Shown: positions 1 to 12,456 of the stretch, piece by piece
How the letters are laid out: each line of letters starts with the position of its first letter
Position numbering within the stretch: the stretch's first letter is position 1
Assembly: GCA_033439255.1 (NCBI GenBank)
Contig: CM065879.1
Coordinates: forward strand, 3,106,501-3,170,500
Source: Hericium rajendrae
Lineage: Eukaryota > Basidiomycota > Agaricomycetes > Russulales > Hericiaceae
Reading direction: 5' to 3'
DNA: 64,000 bases
Position numbers and translations under genes: made by a program
The notes under the pieces: model-generated
What the model was told of the DNA's origin: nothing
Databases searched by the model: none
The model's input: the letters and a program-made list of their open reading frames with translations, nothing else

Positions 1-826
1 TTCTGCTAAGTCAGCGTAACTGAAATCAACTCACAATGGTGAATCTATCCCAAAAAGAATTCTCAGTATTTGATAGAGCTGCAAAGATCGTACACACTCA
101 CCCTTGTTCCTTCAGAACATTCAATACAGACAGGTTGGACGCCAGGTACCCGTCGAAGTTGTGTAATATCCGAGCGGAAATACAGGCGCGTAAGCTCCGT
201 CTTTCTGTCCGACAGGTCTCGCAAGCAATGCGCCGGTGCGCATGTCAAATTTAGTAACAGAGCCGATGTCGGATGGAAGCGAGGGCAGATAGACCAACTC
301 AGTGGTAGCATTGAAAGTCTGATTTCCCAAGGATGCCGAACAGCTGACAGTGTAAGGCTCGGTACGAGGAGTGAGGAACGACAATGAAAATGGAGGGACG
401 TCGTGCCGTTAAGCCCGACGCTGCCATTTGCAAGTGGAGTGCCGTCAATGCTGGCAGAAACCTCGAGAACGGGTGTCGCGGAGTCAAGTACAGATGGGAT
501 TGAGACGGGACTCGCGCCTTCGATGTGGCTGTACCGGACAAGTGCGTCCACAAGAATCTCCGCTGAGGAAGACTCGTCTTCTGGCAAGTAAGGCTTGAGA
601 GCAGGCGTGCAGCGAAGCGCAAGAAGCGGCTCAGAGGAGGACGGCGGAAAGGTGAACTCTCCACCAGGCGGGACGACGGGTTGGTTCGCCATATAAACTT
701 TACCGCACCTGCATTCGTCACGATCAGAACGAATGTCAAACACCCGAGAAATCCACATTACCATGTTTGGGCACCTGCCAATGGCAGCAAGAGTAGTGAG
801 CTGACTATTGTGAGTTGCAGGTGCAT
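1..826 (-). CDS. Secreted glycoside-hydrolase-like protein, N-terminal part (partial at left edge)
   Basis: The start is the ATG at 824-826. It opens a signal peptide (MHLQLTIVSSLLLLPLAGA) followed by QTWCGKVYMANQPVVPPGG, an N-terminus I associate with secreted basidiomycete proteins carrying a glycoside-hydrolase-like domain. A phase-2 intron lies at 709-761 (GTAATG...TGCAG) and splits the Trp codon of TWCGK. Further on, FPLGYY and FDGYLASNLSVL mark the beginning of the catalytic-type domain. A GTGAGT donor near 102 and an acceptor near 46 allow continuation as GFTI before the sequence leaves the window. Two one-base frame breaks are visible, near 387-392 (a CC run) and near 146-150 (an AA run); both look like homopolymer miscounts. 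The domain name is recalled family knowledge and the substrate is unknown. The gene could be a pseudogene if the breaks are real. Confidence 0.6.
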
Positions 827-2507
827 GGTTTCGTGGGGAAGGATGTTGATCAGCTTACCGTCTCTATCGAGTCGTCCCTCCCAATTATACCCTGCAGAAC
901 AAAAGTACGCATGTGCTCGCGATGACCGTTGCGCATGACGATCCTCTATCACTGACGAACGTTGAACACAGCGAGCTATCCGAGAACAGTGGAATCATGC
1001 GGTCAGGAATCCTCGGAAGGCATCGAATACGGATAACCGGATATAGAAGGAAATCAGGTGGTAGACACGCTGTCGAGCAAGGAATAGACGAGATGGGTAG
1101 AGGAAAGATCTTATCTCAGCGATGAAAATTGAACAGCAGAGAGCGTTAAGGATGAGCGTAAAGTCTGTGTGAATACGCTTTGCATCCGCTCGAGTTCCTT
1201 GTCGAGCAGGTTTATCTGTTACAAGAATAGCAATCAACAGGCGCCCTTGTCCTTGAAAACAGAGATAACGAGTGCATCGATCCTGTTGACACGTGCAACA
1301 AGCCTGCAGCGGCGGCCGATATACTCAGACTGGGCTGCGTGCGTCACCCTGCCGGGTCAAGGTAGTAGCCCTGTACTCGTAGACTGAAGATATCCATGCT
1401 AAAGAAGCAAAAGCTGTAGTGCTCGTCAGTGAGGATTTGAATGGTTTAGTCAAAACGCACCAAAGACATGGTCGACGCGTGCAGTCACCACGTTCGCGGA
1501 CGGTCCGATGAGGATAAGTGTTCATCATCCAAGAGGCGCTCTTGTGCGTATTGTACACCCTGGGTGTATGGAACCACCTTACCTGATGACTCACTGGTAG
1601 ATAAGGGCGAGTCTTGTCTGGTCATATATTTTGTGCTGGTCAGGTCAGCATGCGCCAGCAACGATGGGTGCAATTGGCGACCGCTAGGATTTCACGAGGA
1701 GCATTATCGACAAGCTGTCATAACGTTCCCCGCTGTTGATCTCGTTAGCAAAGATAGTCATTCCATACCATCAAAAGCAAGATCTCAGACCAAGTACGCC
1801 CATGGTTTAAAGATAAAATAAGATCTTTGGTCTGCAGTTGAGGAGGAGGTCATGACGGTCAAGACAAAAAGAATCGTAAACGCGTCATGTCACGGTCACA
1901 TGCGGGCAGCTTGTTGCCGCGACCGTTCGCGACTTGCAGCTCGTCTTCTGTTGGCAACTCACAAACTCTCGTCACCGGGCCTCATCCTTGCTGCCAGTGC
2001 TAAGGCTATGAAATCGCATCTCTCATCCAGGAAGAGAATAGTTACAAAGAATAGGTCATCCGTTCTGACGCGCTGAGATGGATTGGTGAGTGAAAATGGC
2101 TTGAAACGTTTGCACTTTACCAATCTTGTGAACTAAGCCCTCGGACCCACGTTATAATAATCCTGTTTCCCCTCACTGATATCCAGGCTATCACAGAGCT
2201 GCAGCAGTCAGTATTTCCGCCTTGTCCTTGTCGCAACGCCGCTCGCCCATGCGCCGGCACTTCCCCGCTACGCCTGGCCAGAATCGTGTGAAGGGATGGC
2301 CAAGATGGTCGACACCACGATCACCTGCTTCACATCTACAGCACATCTCGCTCATCGGCTGAATAGAATAAGTACCAGCAAGCATTCCCAGTGCTGCGAT
2401 TTGTCGAGATATTGGAGGTCCGGTGCCACGCGCCCAGTTCCGTCTCGAACGCCGTGTGCGAACCGCCCGCTGTCTCGCCCCGCGCTGCTCTCAGGCTCCG
2501 ACATACA
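827..2507. other. Intergenic, no gene seen
   Basis: This is the upstream region of the left-edge gene (-) and of the dioxygenase (+). Only short, unrelated open frames occur, without splice-consistent extension or a recognisable domain. Confidence 0.6.
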
Positions 2508-2513
2508 TATAAG
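2508..2513 (+). promoter_or_regulatory. TATA box of the dioxygenase gene
   Basis: TATAAG lies 60-65 bases before the ATG at 2573, a normal position for a basidiomycete TATA element with a short leader. Confidence 0.45.
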
Positions 2514-2572
2514 ACCCTTGTCGGCGTAAAGCATCTCTGACAGTGACATCTGCCATACTCGTCATCCCCACC

Positions 2573-3890
2573 ATGGCAAGCGAATCGCAAATGAAGAACC
2601 CCCTCCTTGTGGGCAAGGCCATCCGCGCGCAGCTCGAGCACGAGATCCCCAAAGACCTGCCGCTCGAGCGCGACTTCCACGTACGCCGCGTCTCCATCTT
2701 ATCCCGTCGCTCACAGCGTTGACCCTGCCGCAGGAACACACCGACTACACGATCACGGACCACGTCAACCAGCTGCACAAGCAGCTCGCCCCGGACCCGC
2801 GCACGCTGCAGCTCTTCACATCGCTCGTGAACCACCTGCACGCCTTCTGCCGCGAGACGAAGCCGACGCACAGCGAGTGGCGGACGACGGTCGAGTTCCT
2901 CACGCGCGCGGGCAAGGAGAGCACGGACTTCAAGAACGAGTTCGTGCTCCTCAGCGACTGCCTCGGCGTCAGCGCGCTGCTCGACGAGCTCAACCACCCC
3001 AAGCCCGAGGTGCGCGTCATTCGTTCTGCCCCGCATGCTGATCGGGTGCATCTGATTGGCTGGCGCCTTGCTGATTGATGGCGTGGGTAGGGGTGCACGG
3101 ATAGCTGCGAGGAAGGACCATTTTATACGACCGATGCGCCGGAGAAGCCCTCAGGGCTCTTCTATCGCGGGCCCGAATACCGTCGGCGAGCCGCTTTTCT
3201 TCAAAGCGACGGTAAAGAACACGAAGGGCGAGGGCATCCCTGGCGTCAAGGCTGAGATTGTACGCCCGGTCACAGTAGTGCGATTATGTTTGCTGATGCG
3301 TGTGCGTAGTGGCAAGCGGACGGAGATGGCATCTACGACGTGCAGTACCCGGGACGCACTGAGGCCAACGACCGCGCACGCATCGTGGCGGAGCCCTCCG
3401 GTGACTTCAACTATCGTGGCAAGCTGCCCACGGCATACGGTATTGTGCGTTTTTTTCCGTCGGAACTGGATCAAAGCGTTTTCACTGAACCGTGGCTAGC
3501 CTGATGACGGCCCCATCGGCGACATGCTGCGTGCCCTCGGGCGGCACCCGCATCGTTCTTCCCATATCCACTTCATGGTCACCGCCCCCGGCTACGACGA
3601 GTATGTGTCTTCTTGCCAATCGCATCGCGATCTAATCACAATCTCCCCGCGATGCGTATAGCTTGACAAGCGCGCTTTATCCGTCGCACTCGCCGTTCCT
3701 CGGCACGGACCCCGTGTTCGCGACGAAGAAGTCGCTCGTGTGCCAGCTGCGCGAGGAGACGGACCCGGCGGAATGGAAGAAGATGGGCTTCAAAGAGGGC
3801 GAGGTCGACACGGGCCGCGTGTGGGTGTGGACGTACGACTTCGTGCTGCCGACGATCCAGGAGGTGGAGGACCTGAAGCGCAGGCTTTGA
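2573..3890 (+). CDS. Intradiol ring-cleavage dioxygenase (catechol/hydroxyquinol 1,2-dioxygenase family)
   Basis: A non-haem Fe(III) enzyme that opens catechol- or hydroxyquinol-type rings between the two hydroxyls, in aromatic catabolism. The N-terminal dimerisation domain is visible ([35 protein letters not shown]). The catalytic beta-domain follows ([16 protein letters not shown], then [37 protein letters not shown]). The expected iron ligands are all present: Tyr of GIYDVQ, Tyr of TAYGIP and both His of HIHF, with the usual Arg just before. There is no signal peptide, so it is probably cytosolic. Introns lie at about 2681-2733, 3010-3090, 3259-3309, 3445-3501 and 3600-3661. Residues EKPSG and SSIAGP are one frame apart at about 3160-3164 in a GGG run; dropping one G restores family spacing, so I read it as a sequence error or very recent mutation. 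Substrate preference cannot be fixed by eye. Confidence 0.9.
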
Positions 3891-4384
3891 TTTGCATCAC
3901 GCACAGATATCACGGTTCCATTCTGATTGTACGATAGGGGTGCCTAGACGACGCAAACAGCTATTGTTCCTCGTTTATCACGGTGGCTAGGCTGCGAAGC
4001 CGCGCAACATCACTGTCAAAGCGTAGCGGCGCGACACGTGCGGGCACAAAGGCGCGCATGATGGCGACGCGCCCGTTATGGCTGTAGGCTCTTGTATTCC
4101 AAACCTTATTGTCCAGAGAGCACAGCCGCCGAACACTGTATAAATACCGCCAGCCTCCCTGATGCGCTCCTCAGTTGGCCTCCCTCAGGGAGTGTCCGGC
4201 TCAGGCGAACGTATTTCAACAGAGGAGCTGCTGCCGAACCCGCCCTCGTGCGCTAGTACGCGTGCGCTCCTGCTGGCGCGTCTTTAGAACCTAAACCCGT
4301 GGCGTTGGGTGTAAACCGCTAAAATGGGGGGGATGGGGGGAGGGGGTGTCTGTCCTGGGGATGGGGGCAGACATCGAAGACGAG
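3891..4384. other. Intergenic with a possible promoter
   Basis: No conserved protein is seen. A TATA-like TATAAATA lies at about 4139-4146, and a G-rich stretch at 4324-4372 leads into the exon-intron repeat that follows. An ATG at 4361 opens a short exon (MGADIEDE) ending exactly at the first GTGTGTGGC donor-like site, so a small or decayed gene may start here. Confidence 0.3.
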
Positions 4385-4985
4385 GTGTGTGGCCCACTTA
4401 CCTTCTCTTCCTCGTCGTATCGTCTCTTCTCCCATTCTTCGCCCCGCCCGCCGCACAGCTCGCCACGCTACACCGCGCCCTCATTCTTATACTTTACTCA
4501 CCGCTGGTCTCGTCTCATACCTTAAAAGATCGCAACGCTGACGACTGTTTTTCAGAACTTCAAGCCAAACAAGCCGGCAAGACAAAACATAAAAAAAGGT
4601 GTGTGGCATACCTTGTGTTCATCCTCGTCGCGCCCTCCCCGCCATTCCTTGAGCCTGCCCGCCACTTTCCCTCAACATTCACTCGTTTCTGGCATCGTGC
4701 CTAGTGCTGCTGACCCTGCTCTTCAGGACCTATAAATTTTGGCAAGACCATTAGCTCGAGTATTCGAGCAGCACAAAAAATAAAACGGACAGGTGTGTGG
4801 CGTATTCTCTGCTCCTTCTCATCGTACCCATTCTCCGCTCACTGCCCGCTGCACCGCCCTCTCCCGTTCTTCACTCGTTCCTGGCACCATAATCCATGCT
4901 GATGGCTGATCTTCAGGATTATAAAATTCCTACGAAGAAAAGGCTCAAATACGATATTTGGGCGGCGCGCGCGATAACGCAGAAT
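4385..4985 (+). repeat. Three tandem exon-intron-like units
   Basis: Three intron-like segments, 4385-4555, 4599-4726 and 4793-4916, each begin GTGTGTGGC and end TTCAG. They share pyrimidine-rich interiors and a common 'ttcactcgtt.ctggca' stretch in the last two. The pieces between and after them (4556-4598, 4727-4792, 4917-4985) also resemble each other. In translation, SSIRAAQKIKRT matches YDIWAARAITQN at about every second position. The simplest reading is a tandem duplication of an exon plus its intron inside a small gene. The third exon is out of phase with the second as written, so the gene may be decayed or miscalled by one base. No known family was recognised. Confidence 0.45.
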
Positions 4986-7880
4986 GTGAGTGACATCTCT
5001 CGCTACCTTTCCTCCCACCGTCGCTGATGTGCACATCATCCTAGTCCTACGGATGAAGAACAGAACACAATAATACAAATGAAACTGATCAATGGCGAAT
5101 GGACCTAGTACGCACCTCTCCCCTCTCGCACCACAAAAAAAATGACGGGGCTGGCACACGAGATGCAGCCTGACCGCATGTCCACGTCGTGCGCGCCGCT
5201 CGGTGAGCGGTGGCGCGCGGGGCGGACATCGGCGAGGGTATGCGCGCGGCTGGCTTCTTGGGTTGTGGGTGGTATTCGCTTCGTGAGCTTTGGAGCGTTG
5301 GCTCGATGGTTCGGAGTCGCGTGGATGGATGCGGCGTTGACCAATGATGGGGTGCAGATTTGCAAGTGGATGTGGATTGTGACGGGGCGGATCGCCGGCG
5401 ACCTTACTCACCTGGCTTGATGGGAGGGCATCGCGCGCAGACCTTATCCAGTTCCTTCTGACCAGACAGGACGCGCGCGCCCAACGTTTGTGCGCTACTG
5501 GCCGGAAGTGCCTTCGCGCCACCTCCACCGGCGGAGCCCCTGTAACAGGTTGGCTTCCGAGTTTCCCCACACCCACGCTGCGCAGGAGGGGGACTACGTC
5601 CGCGTGCCGGCGCCGGGGAGGAAGGCGGCAGTTTCGGTGGACGGTACTGATCGAGGCGATAAGTGCACGGCTGAAGGGTGGATACCACTGCGCGTCGAGC
5701 CTAAATTTCAGGACAGAATAATGGAGGGAAATTTGAATTTTTAGGGACTTTCGGGCGAATGTCGGGTCAGGTCGAGATCGGGCGATTGTCCTCAGACCAA
5801 TAATTGAATTTGATCACGTCATATCGCTGACTATGAGGGACATGACTTCGACGCGTCGAATTTCTCTAAGTCGCGACTGCCTGCCTGCGCCACTTAGATC
5901 CTTTCCTCCTCCCTTCCTCCTCCCCTCCTGCGCATGTGAGGTGACTATATGCTATCTTTCTCGCTCTCGTAAAGATTACTTATATACTCACATACTTTAC
6001 TAAAGATCCCGCTTTTCTACAGTACCCATGAGCTCGAGCAAACTGCAATACTGCCCTTGTACGGCTTGCTCGATATACGAGCCCCCTCGGCCCAAATACT
6101 GCGTACAATCTACAATCATTACGCTCGAGATCGCAGCAATGCCGAACTAGCACGATCAAGGGCATCAAGGGTACGCGTGCTGAAGCAGAAGGACAGCTCG
6201 AAGCCGGGTATCCAGCGAAACGTCGCTGCATATGTATGATAACTAGTGTCTATGATACCGTGTACGTTTCTGACTTCTCTATCATTGAAGCAGCATGTGG
6301 AAGACAAGGGAGAACAATACTCCTCGCCAAATGGTGACGATATGAACGAGGCTGGTAAGTCCATCCTTCAGCAGTCCCGCGCCGCTCGTCTTGCTCATCT
6401 GCGCGCCCTGTTATACAGGCGCTCGTTTCGGCAGAGAGTTTTTCGGAGATGGGGCAAGATGATCATCCAGTGCTGTCGAGTGCAATTTGGAGGACATGCT
6501 GCATGGTACGTGGGCTGTTGAGACTGCTGTTTTTCGTGCTCACAGATAGCTCTGTAGATGAGGAACGGGTGAGAAATATCCCAGCGTCTGACCCATATAA
6601 CCAGTATCTCAGCTTCGCTTTCGCTCGATCCCCTTCCCAGTTGTCCACCTCGATGACGTACTATTATCGTATCACTATTGATGAGTTTATTCTACCGCGC
6701 TCTGTGGTTTCAGCTCCCAAAGGGCATCTGTTTTGCCTTTTAAATTTCTTGCTGAGAAGCATAGTTACAAGCCTCGTGTGTATCTAGCGCGCGGCGCGCT
6801 ACCTGCTGCGATTATGCAAATGTCGAATACAATGCATTCTCGATTTATTGAGCATTTAAAGCGATTTTATATATATGAAACGAAGCAGCAGGGGCGCGGG
6901 CAGGTGGTCCTCCATGGACACAATGCCTTGATAATGCGGGTGAAATTCGGAACCACAAGCGACTTTCAAGCGCTTTGTCCCGGAAATGTCCGGAAGGATT
7001 AATTCGTTGAAAACCAAACTTTTTGGCGATTTTCCCTCCCAAAAAATCTGGGTCGACGCGCAGTGTACGTACGGGGTGAAGGCCGGTGGAGAGATCGTCG
7101 AAATGAATTGTTTACATTGTGCTATGACTGTACTTGCAGACATGACATAAAAGTTCTGTGAGGGAGTGTCGATGCGCTGTCAATGAATGTCGTCAAGTCA
7201 TCGCTGCGGGAGGTGAGCGGCATCGACGTGGCGGATGACCCATACGGAGGCCTCTCGGCGGAGGTTCTCGGGGCTGCAAGTTGAAACGGCGACCGGCGGC
7301 GCCGTACCGCATGTCCTCCAGCGAAAGAAAAGAAAAAGAAAGGATTTCTGCACATTCAGGCTCGTTCGATGGAGCCATGAAGGTTGTGGGTAGTCCCTAG
7401 CATAATAGCGGCTGTCAACCGACCGAGCTGAAAGTTGCAAATGATCATAAACAGGTCAAAAAGAGAGATCTAATCAATTTGAAAATGCAATATTAGTATG
7501 CGTGGAAACGGATTTCCAAACATCGACGACTCGTCCGAAGGGGCGAGCCTTTTGCACTGTGACACCATTCGTCTCTGAGCTCGTGCATACTCTCTAGCGG
7601 CCCACGTCCTTGAACTAGAGCACAATACGCTCAGCGGCCCAGTATTCGTGTGCGCAGACACCGCAATTCGTCTTTACGTGACGGGTATGTCCTAGTGCGA
7701 CTATCTCGCGATCAGCCATTAACCACTTTCTCCGGTTTTGCGAAAGTAGCACACCCCATCTTGCACGTCGGACAGAGACCACTGCTCGGACAGAGAGTCC
7801 ACTGATCTGATACAAGCTACTCGCTGCACCCACACGCACCCACGCACCCACGCAGACCGCGTCTGCCGACTCTCGAGACC
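4986..7880. other. Gene-poor region, no convincing gene
   Basis: Several open frames exist on both strands (for example 4839-5576 on minus and 5490-5744 on plus), but none carries a recognisable domain. Splice-like signals occur around 6350-6560 (GTAAGT...ACAG, then GTACGTG...CACAG), so a short or decayed gene is possible there. The last ~200 bases are the leader and promoter of NST1. Confidence 0.4.
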
Positions 7881-10800
7881 ATGGCTGCAACCAAAGCGCA
7901 GAAAGCCAAAGAACCCATCCGCACCGCGCCCGTGCCCATGCCCGCGCCTCCGCCTGCCGTAGACCCTGCGAACGGGAAGAAGAAAAAGAAGAAAAAAGGA
8001 AAGGGCAAGGCCACACCGGACGACGGCAGCGACTTCCCGACCTCCCCACCGCTCCCCATCCCCCCGCTCTCCGCCTTTGGCTCCCCGCCGGGCACGACAC
8101 CGCACACGACGGCGCCAGCGGCGCAGAACGGCGGCGCGACGGTGCACTCGATGACGCAGGCGGAGGTGAACGCGGCGGCGCAGGCCGCGCAGGCGGAGCT
8201 GCTCGCGACGGCGAACGAGCTGTACCGGCGCATGGACGCGGACCCGGGCGGGCTCGGCATGGGCGGGGGCGGGATCGCGGCGGACGAGGAGTACTGGGCG
8301 TCGCTGCCGGAGAACATCCGCACGTTCGTGCGCGACGCGTACGGGCAGATGCAGGCGGGCACGGGCGCAGGCGCAGGCACGGACGCGCGGGGGCCGGGCG
8401 GGGTCAAGGCGCAGACGATGTATGCGATAGCGCAGCAGCTCGTGCGGACGGGCGTCGAGGCGGGCGGGGGGCGGGTTGGGGTGAACGGGGATTTGAAGGG
8501 CGTGGGCGTCGGGGTGGAGGTCGGAGTCGAGGTCGCGGTGGGCGGGTGGCCGGGACACATGCAGCTGCCGGTGGACCCGTCGGTGTTCTCGGAGACGGCG
8601 TTCCAGATGGCGATGGAGCAGGCGGCGGCGGCGGCGGGCGGGCTGTCGTTGGACAAGCGTCGGCGCGTGGGTCGGCATGACTGGGGGCGGCGCGACGGGG
8701 CCGGGCCCGGGGCAGCCGCCGCGAGGCCCGTTGCCACTGCCAGAGGAGGTGGTGCTGGTGGATGAATACGGCGTGCCGTATGGGCAGGATGAGGAGGACG
8801 AGTACTACAGCGAGGATGAGGTGGACGAGAACGTCGACGACGACGTCGAGGACGGCGGGGGCGGGCCGCGGATGCCGGCGGCGGGGCGGGGAGCGGAGAC
8901 GAAAAAGAAAAACAAGAAAAACAAGAAAAAGCGGGGAGTGGGCCCGGCGGTGGCGCCGGAGAGCGGGCCGAAGAGTCGCACGGGTCCGGAGGCGAGGACG
9001 ACTGATTTCGCGACCGCGAACGGAACGATGAAAGCGACCGCCATGCCCAGGACGACTCCCCCGACGCCGACGACAACGACCACCACACCCGCACCCGCAC
9101 CGCCTCCTCATCGCGCGCTGCAGGAAAACTCCCCATGAGCTACGCTCACAACCCGCCCCCTCCCCTTGCTTCTGCAACGACGACGACGACTGCTGCCACC
9201 ACCGGCGCTGCAAAGACCGCGACCCCGCCCCCGCCCAGGACTGCCCGTGCAGCATCCAAGGCACCGCTGCCGCCTCACGCCTACCCGCACAACCATCCGC
9301 ATCATCACCCATCGCCGCCGTCGTCGAACGCCTCCGTGCCGACAAAGCATCGACCGCCGGCAAATCATGCGCATCAGCACCCGCACGCGCACCAGACACA
9401 GTCGCAGCAGCCGGGGAACGGCGGGACTGCACACAAGGCAAGCAAGATCTGGAGCACGAACTCGTCGGAGGAGCGGGAACGCATCAAGGAGTTCTGGCTC
9501 GGGCTCGGGGAGGAGGAGCGACGGAATCTGGTAAAGGTGGAGAAGGAGGCCGTGCTGAAAAAGATGAAGGAGCAGCAGAAACACAGCTGCAGCTGCGCGG
9601 TGTGCGGCAGGAAGCGGTTTGTGTCTCCTTTGTGCGTGGAAAATTTTTCGCTGACGTTGTCGTCGTCGTCCTCGCTGCCCGCCGCCCCGCCCCCGCCCCG
9701 CCCCGTCCGCGCGCGTTCAAGCAGAAATGCGATTGAAGAAGAGCTCGAGGTACTGTACGATGCTTATTACGAGGAGCTAGAACAGTACGCGAACTACCAG
9801 CAGCGCTACGTGTCCTCCGGCGGCACCCTCCCTCCTCCTCCCGGCCCGGGCCCATTCCCAGGCAGCGTCGAGCTCGACAAGAATGGCACGCCCGTCGGCG
9901 CGCAGCGCCCCGTTTCCACCGCCGCCGCACAAGCGCGCACTCAGGCCCCCGCACACCCGAATGCGAAGCATGCGCAGCAGCCGGCAGTCATGACCAATGG
10001 GCGCAAGCCGCCGGGGACGGGCAAGCAGCATCCGGAGAGCGAGTTCGAGGATGAGGAGGGCGACGAGGAGGAGTATGAAGAGGAGGAGGAATACGAGGAG
10101 GATGAGGACGAAGACGAAGAAGACGAGGAGGACGAGGAGGAGCCGGAGCTCGAGGAGGACGAGGACGCCAAGCAGCGCGGCCGCAGGCCAAATGGACAGC
10201 AGCAGGCTCGAAGAGGCCGCCCGCCGCCGAATGGCAAGCCTAATGGCCGCGACGGCGGGGTCAACTTCGGGAACAGCCTCGCAGTGACTGGTGAGTAGCA
10301 TCTATGCGCGCGATGGCACGATGACTGATGCTGTGAGCAGGTAACATCCTGACCGTCGCGGACGATCTCCTCAAGAACGATGGACAGAAGTTCTTGGAGA
10401 TGATGGAGCAGCTTGCAGAGCGCAGGATGCAGCGCGAAGAGGAGGCGACGCAGGATGTGGAGGATGAGAGCGACGAAGATGACGACGAGGATGGGGACGA
10501 GGACGAGGATGATGAGGACGACGAGGACGACGAAGAGGACGAGGAGGAAGAAGAGGTGCGGTTTTCCCCTTTCGGTCGTGTGACATGCTGACTTGGGTGA
10601 TCTAGCCTCTGACGGAGGAGCAAAAGATGGAGGAGGGCAAGAAAATGTTCTCTATCTTCGCTGCGCGCATGTTCGAGCAGCGTGTCCTTCAGGCCTACCG
10701 CGAGAAGGTAGCGCAAGAACGTCAGCTGCAGCTGCTCCGCGAACTCGAGGACGAGGACAAGGCGTCCAAAGAGCGCGAGGCTCGCAAGGCGAAGGAGAAC

Positions 10801-12456
10801 CAGAAGAAGAAGGACAAGAAGCGGTACGTGGTTTTTGCGTCTATCTGTGCTTTCATCGTCTGACTTCTGGCGCACAGGCTGCAAAAGCAGGCCAAGGAAG
10901 AAGAGCGCGCGCAGAAGGCGGCAGAGAAGGCGGCAGAAGAGGCGGCAGAGAAGGCGAAACAGGCCAAGCTCGAAGAGCAGCAACGCAAGAAGCGCGAGGA
11001 GGACCGTCTCCGGCGCGAAGCGCAACGCAAGGCCGCCGAGGAGGAGAAGGCGCGCAAGGACGAAGAGCGTCGAAAGCGCCTCGCCGAGGAGAAGGAGCGA
11101 GAGGCCGAGCGAGAACGCAAGCGCAAGGAGCGCGAGGACCGTCTCAAGGCTGAGCGCAGGGAAAGGAAGAGAAAGAGCGCAAGCTCAAGGAGGAGCGCGA
11201 AGCCAAGGCGGCTGCGGAGCGTGCAGCTGCCAAAAAGGAGCAGCAGGAGAGGGAACGTGAGGAGCGCGAACGCAAGGCAGCGAAGGAGAAGGAGGAGAAA
11301 GAGGTGCGCGAACGGGTGGTGCGCGAGCAGCAGCAGCAACGAGCTGCGGCCGCCGCAGCCAAGGCCAATGCTCGCCAGCCCACCTCTCCGCGCAATGCGA
11401 CCGCCTCTGGCTCGAACTCTCGCTCGCCGAACCATGTCGCACCCAAGAAGATCCTCAACAAGCCGACGCCTGCTCCCCTTGCGACCCCTGTGCCCATCCA
11501 GGCCTCATCGCGCGTGCCCTCGAACCAATCGCAGCAGTCTCAGCAATCGCAACCTTCGTTCCTGCCTCAGCAGCAGCAACAGCAGCAGCCTTCTCGCCCG
11601 CAGATCGTGGCAGCCACGCCTGGTCCTGCGCTGCCTATGACGCCTGCGCCGCAGATGGCGCACATGCAGCCGTCGATGTACTCCCCAGGCAGCCTCCCGC
11701 CTTCGGCGATGTCACCTCACAGATTTCCTCCTGGCCCGCCCAGCGCGCCCTTCGGCAACTTCGGTCCTGGTCCCGGTCCATCGATGCCCGGCCCGCCCCC
11801 ATTGGCGCCTTCAGCGTTGCCGCCCAACTTTGGCCGCCCAAATGCAGTCGGCTTCGATACCGCCTTCGCGCGCGGCGAAGCCTGCGTTTTCACGAGGCCT
11901 CGCGCCGCCTGCACCCATCGGGCCCCCGTCCAAAGGCCCGCAGAACACACTGCTCGGCTCGCCGCCGCCGCCTGCAAACCTCGCGCCTGGCTCTGGTCGC
12001 CGTTCCTCCGTGCATGACTCTGGCCCCGTCGCGCCCATCGCTCGTCCCCTCGCGCCCATCGCGCGCCCGCCGACCGTAGGCGAGGGCTCCGGTTCAGCAG
12101 GCGCCTCGCCCGTGCGGAGATCGCCCAGTCCAAAGGGCGTGCTTGGTTCGTCGGCGCTCGCCGCGGACGACGACGAGTTCGTCTCGGACCCTGCGCCCGG
12201 CCGCCGCTCCGTCGCGCAGGGCGCTGCGCCCGGCTGGGGCCTTGGATTCGGCAGCCCGCGCAGCGCGGAGGGCGCGGGGATGCGCGCGCCGTGGGGCGCG
12301 CCTGGGTTTGGGACGCCGCGCCCGCCGCCGATTGGCAGCCCCATGTGGGGCGGGGCGAGCGCGCCGGACCCGCAGTGGCACCCGTCGTCGACGCATTATT
12401 TGAACAGCCCGTTTGTGACGCATAATGCGTCGCCTGCGCCGCATAACGGTAATTAA
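7881..12456 (+). CDS. NST1: Stress response protein NST1
   Basis: NST1 is a fungal protein linked to salt and stress tolerance and to cytoplasmic mRNA-granule factors. Domains in order: a Lys-rich N-terminus ([11 protein letters not shown]); an Ala/Gly-rich region with [40 protein letters not shown] with the [10 protein letters not shown] Cys cluster at about 9440-9616; a long Asp/Glu tract (10045-10170 and 10459-10555); the hallmark [20 protein letters not shown] with [18 protein letters not shown] after it; a long charged coiled coil; a Gln/Pro-rich low-complexity C-terminus. Introns lie at 8667-8715, about 8950-9050 (ends uncertain), 9617-9724, 10291-10340, 10556-10605 and 10824-10877. One-base frame breaks occur near 11156-11162 (AAA run) and near 11858-11875; frames on both sides match NST1 character, so the gene is probably intact in the organism. 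Confidence 0.9.
11568..11590 (+). repeat. CAG/CAA microsatellite (poly-Gln) in NST1
   Basis: A run of CAG and CAA codons encodes seven or more Gln in the low-complexity tail of NST1. Such runs are prone to length change. Confidence 0.7.

Noticed and set aside
4839-5576. 245-codon minus-strand open frame
   Set aside because: Arg/Pro/His-rich composition without any domain, and it overlaps the exon-intron repeat on the other strand.
6030-6560. DnaJ-like fragment (LYGLLDI...HYARDRSN) followed by splice-like sites
   Set aside because: The resemblance is weak, the HPD motif is missing and no J-protein C-terminal region follows.
7719-9441. Very long minus-strand open frames opposite NST1
   Set aside because: They arise from the GC-rich, low-complexity NST1 coding sequence; composition is Arg/Pro/His-rich with no domain, and the plus strand matches NST1.
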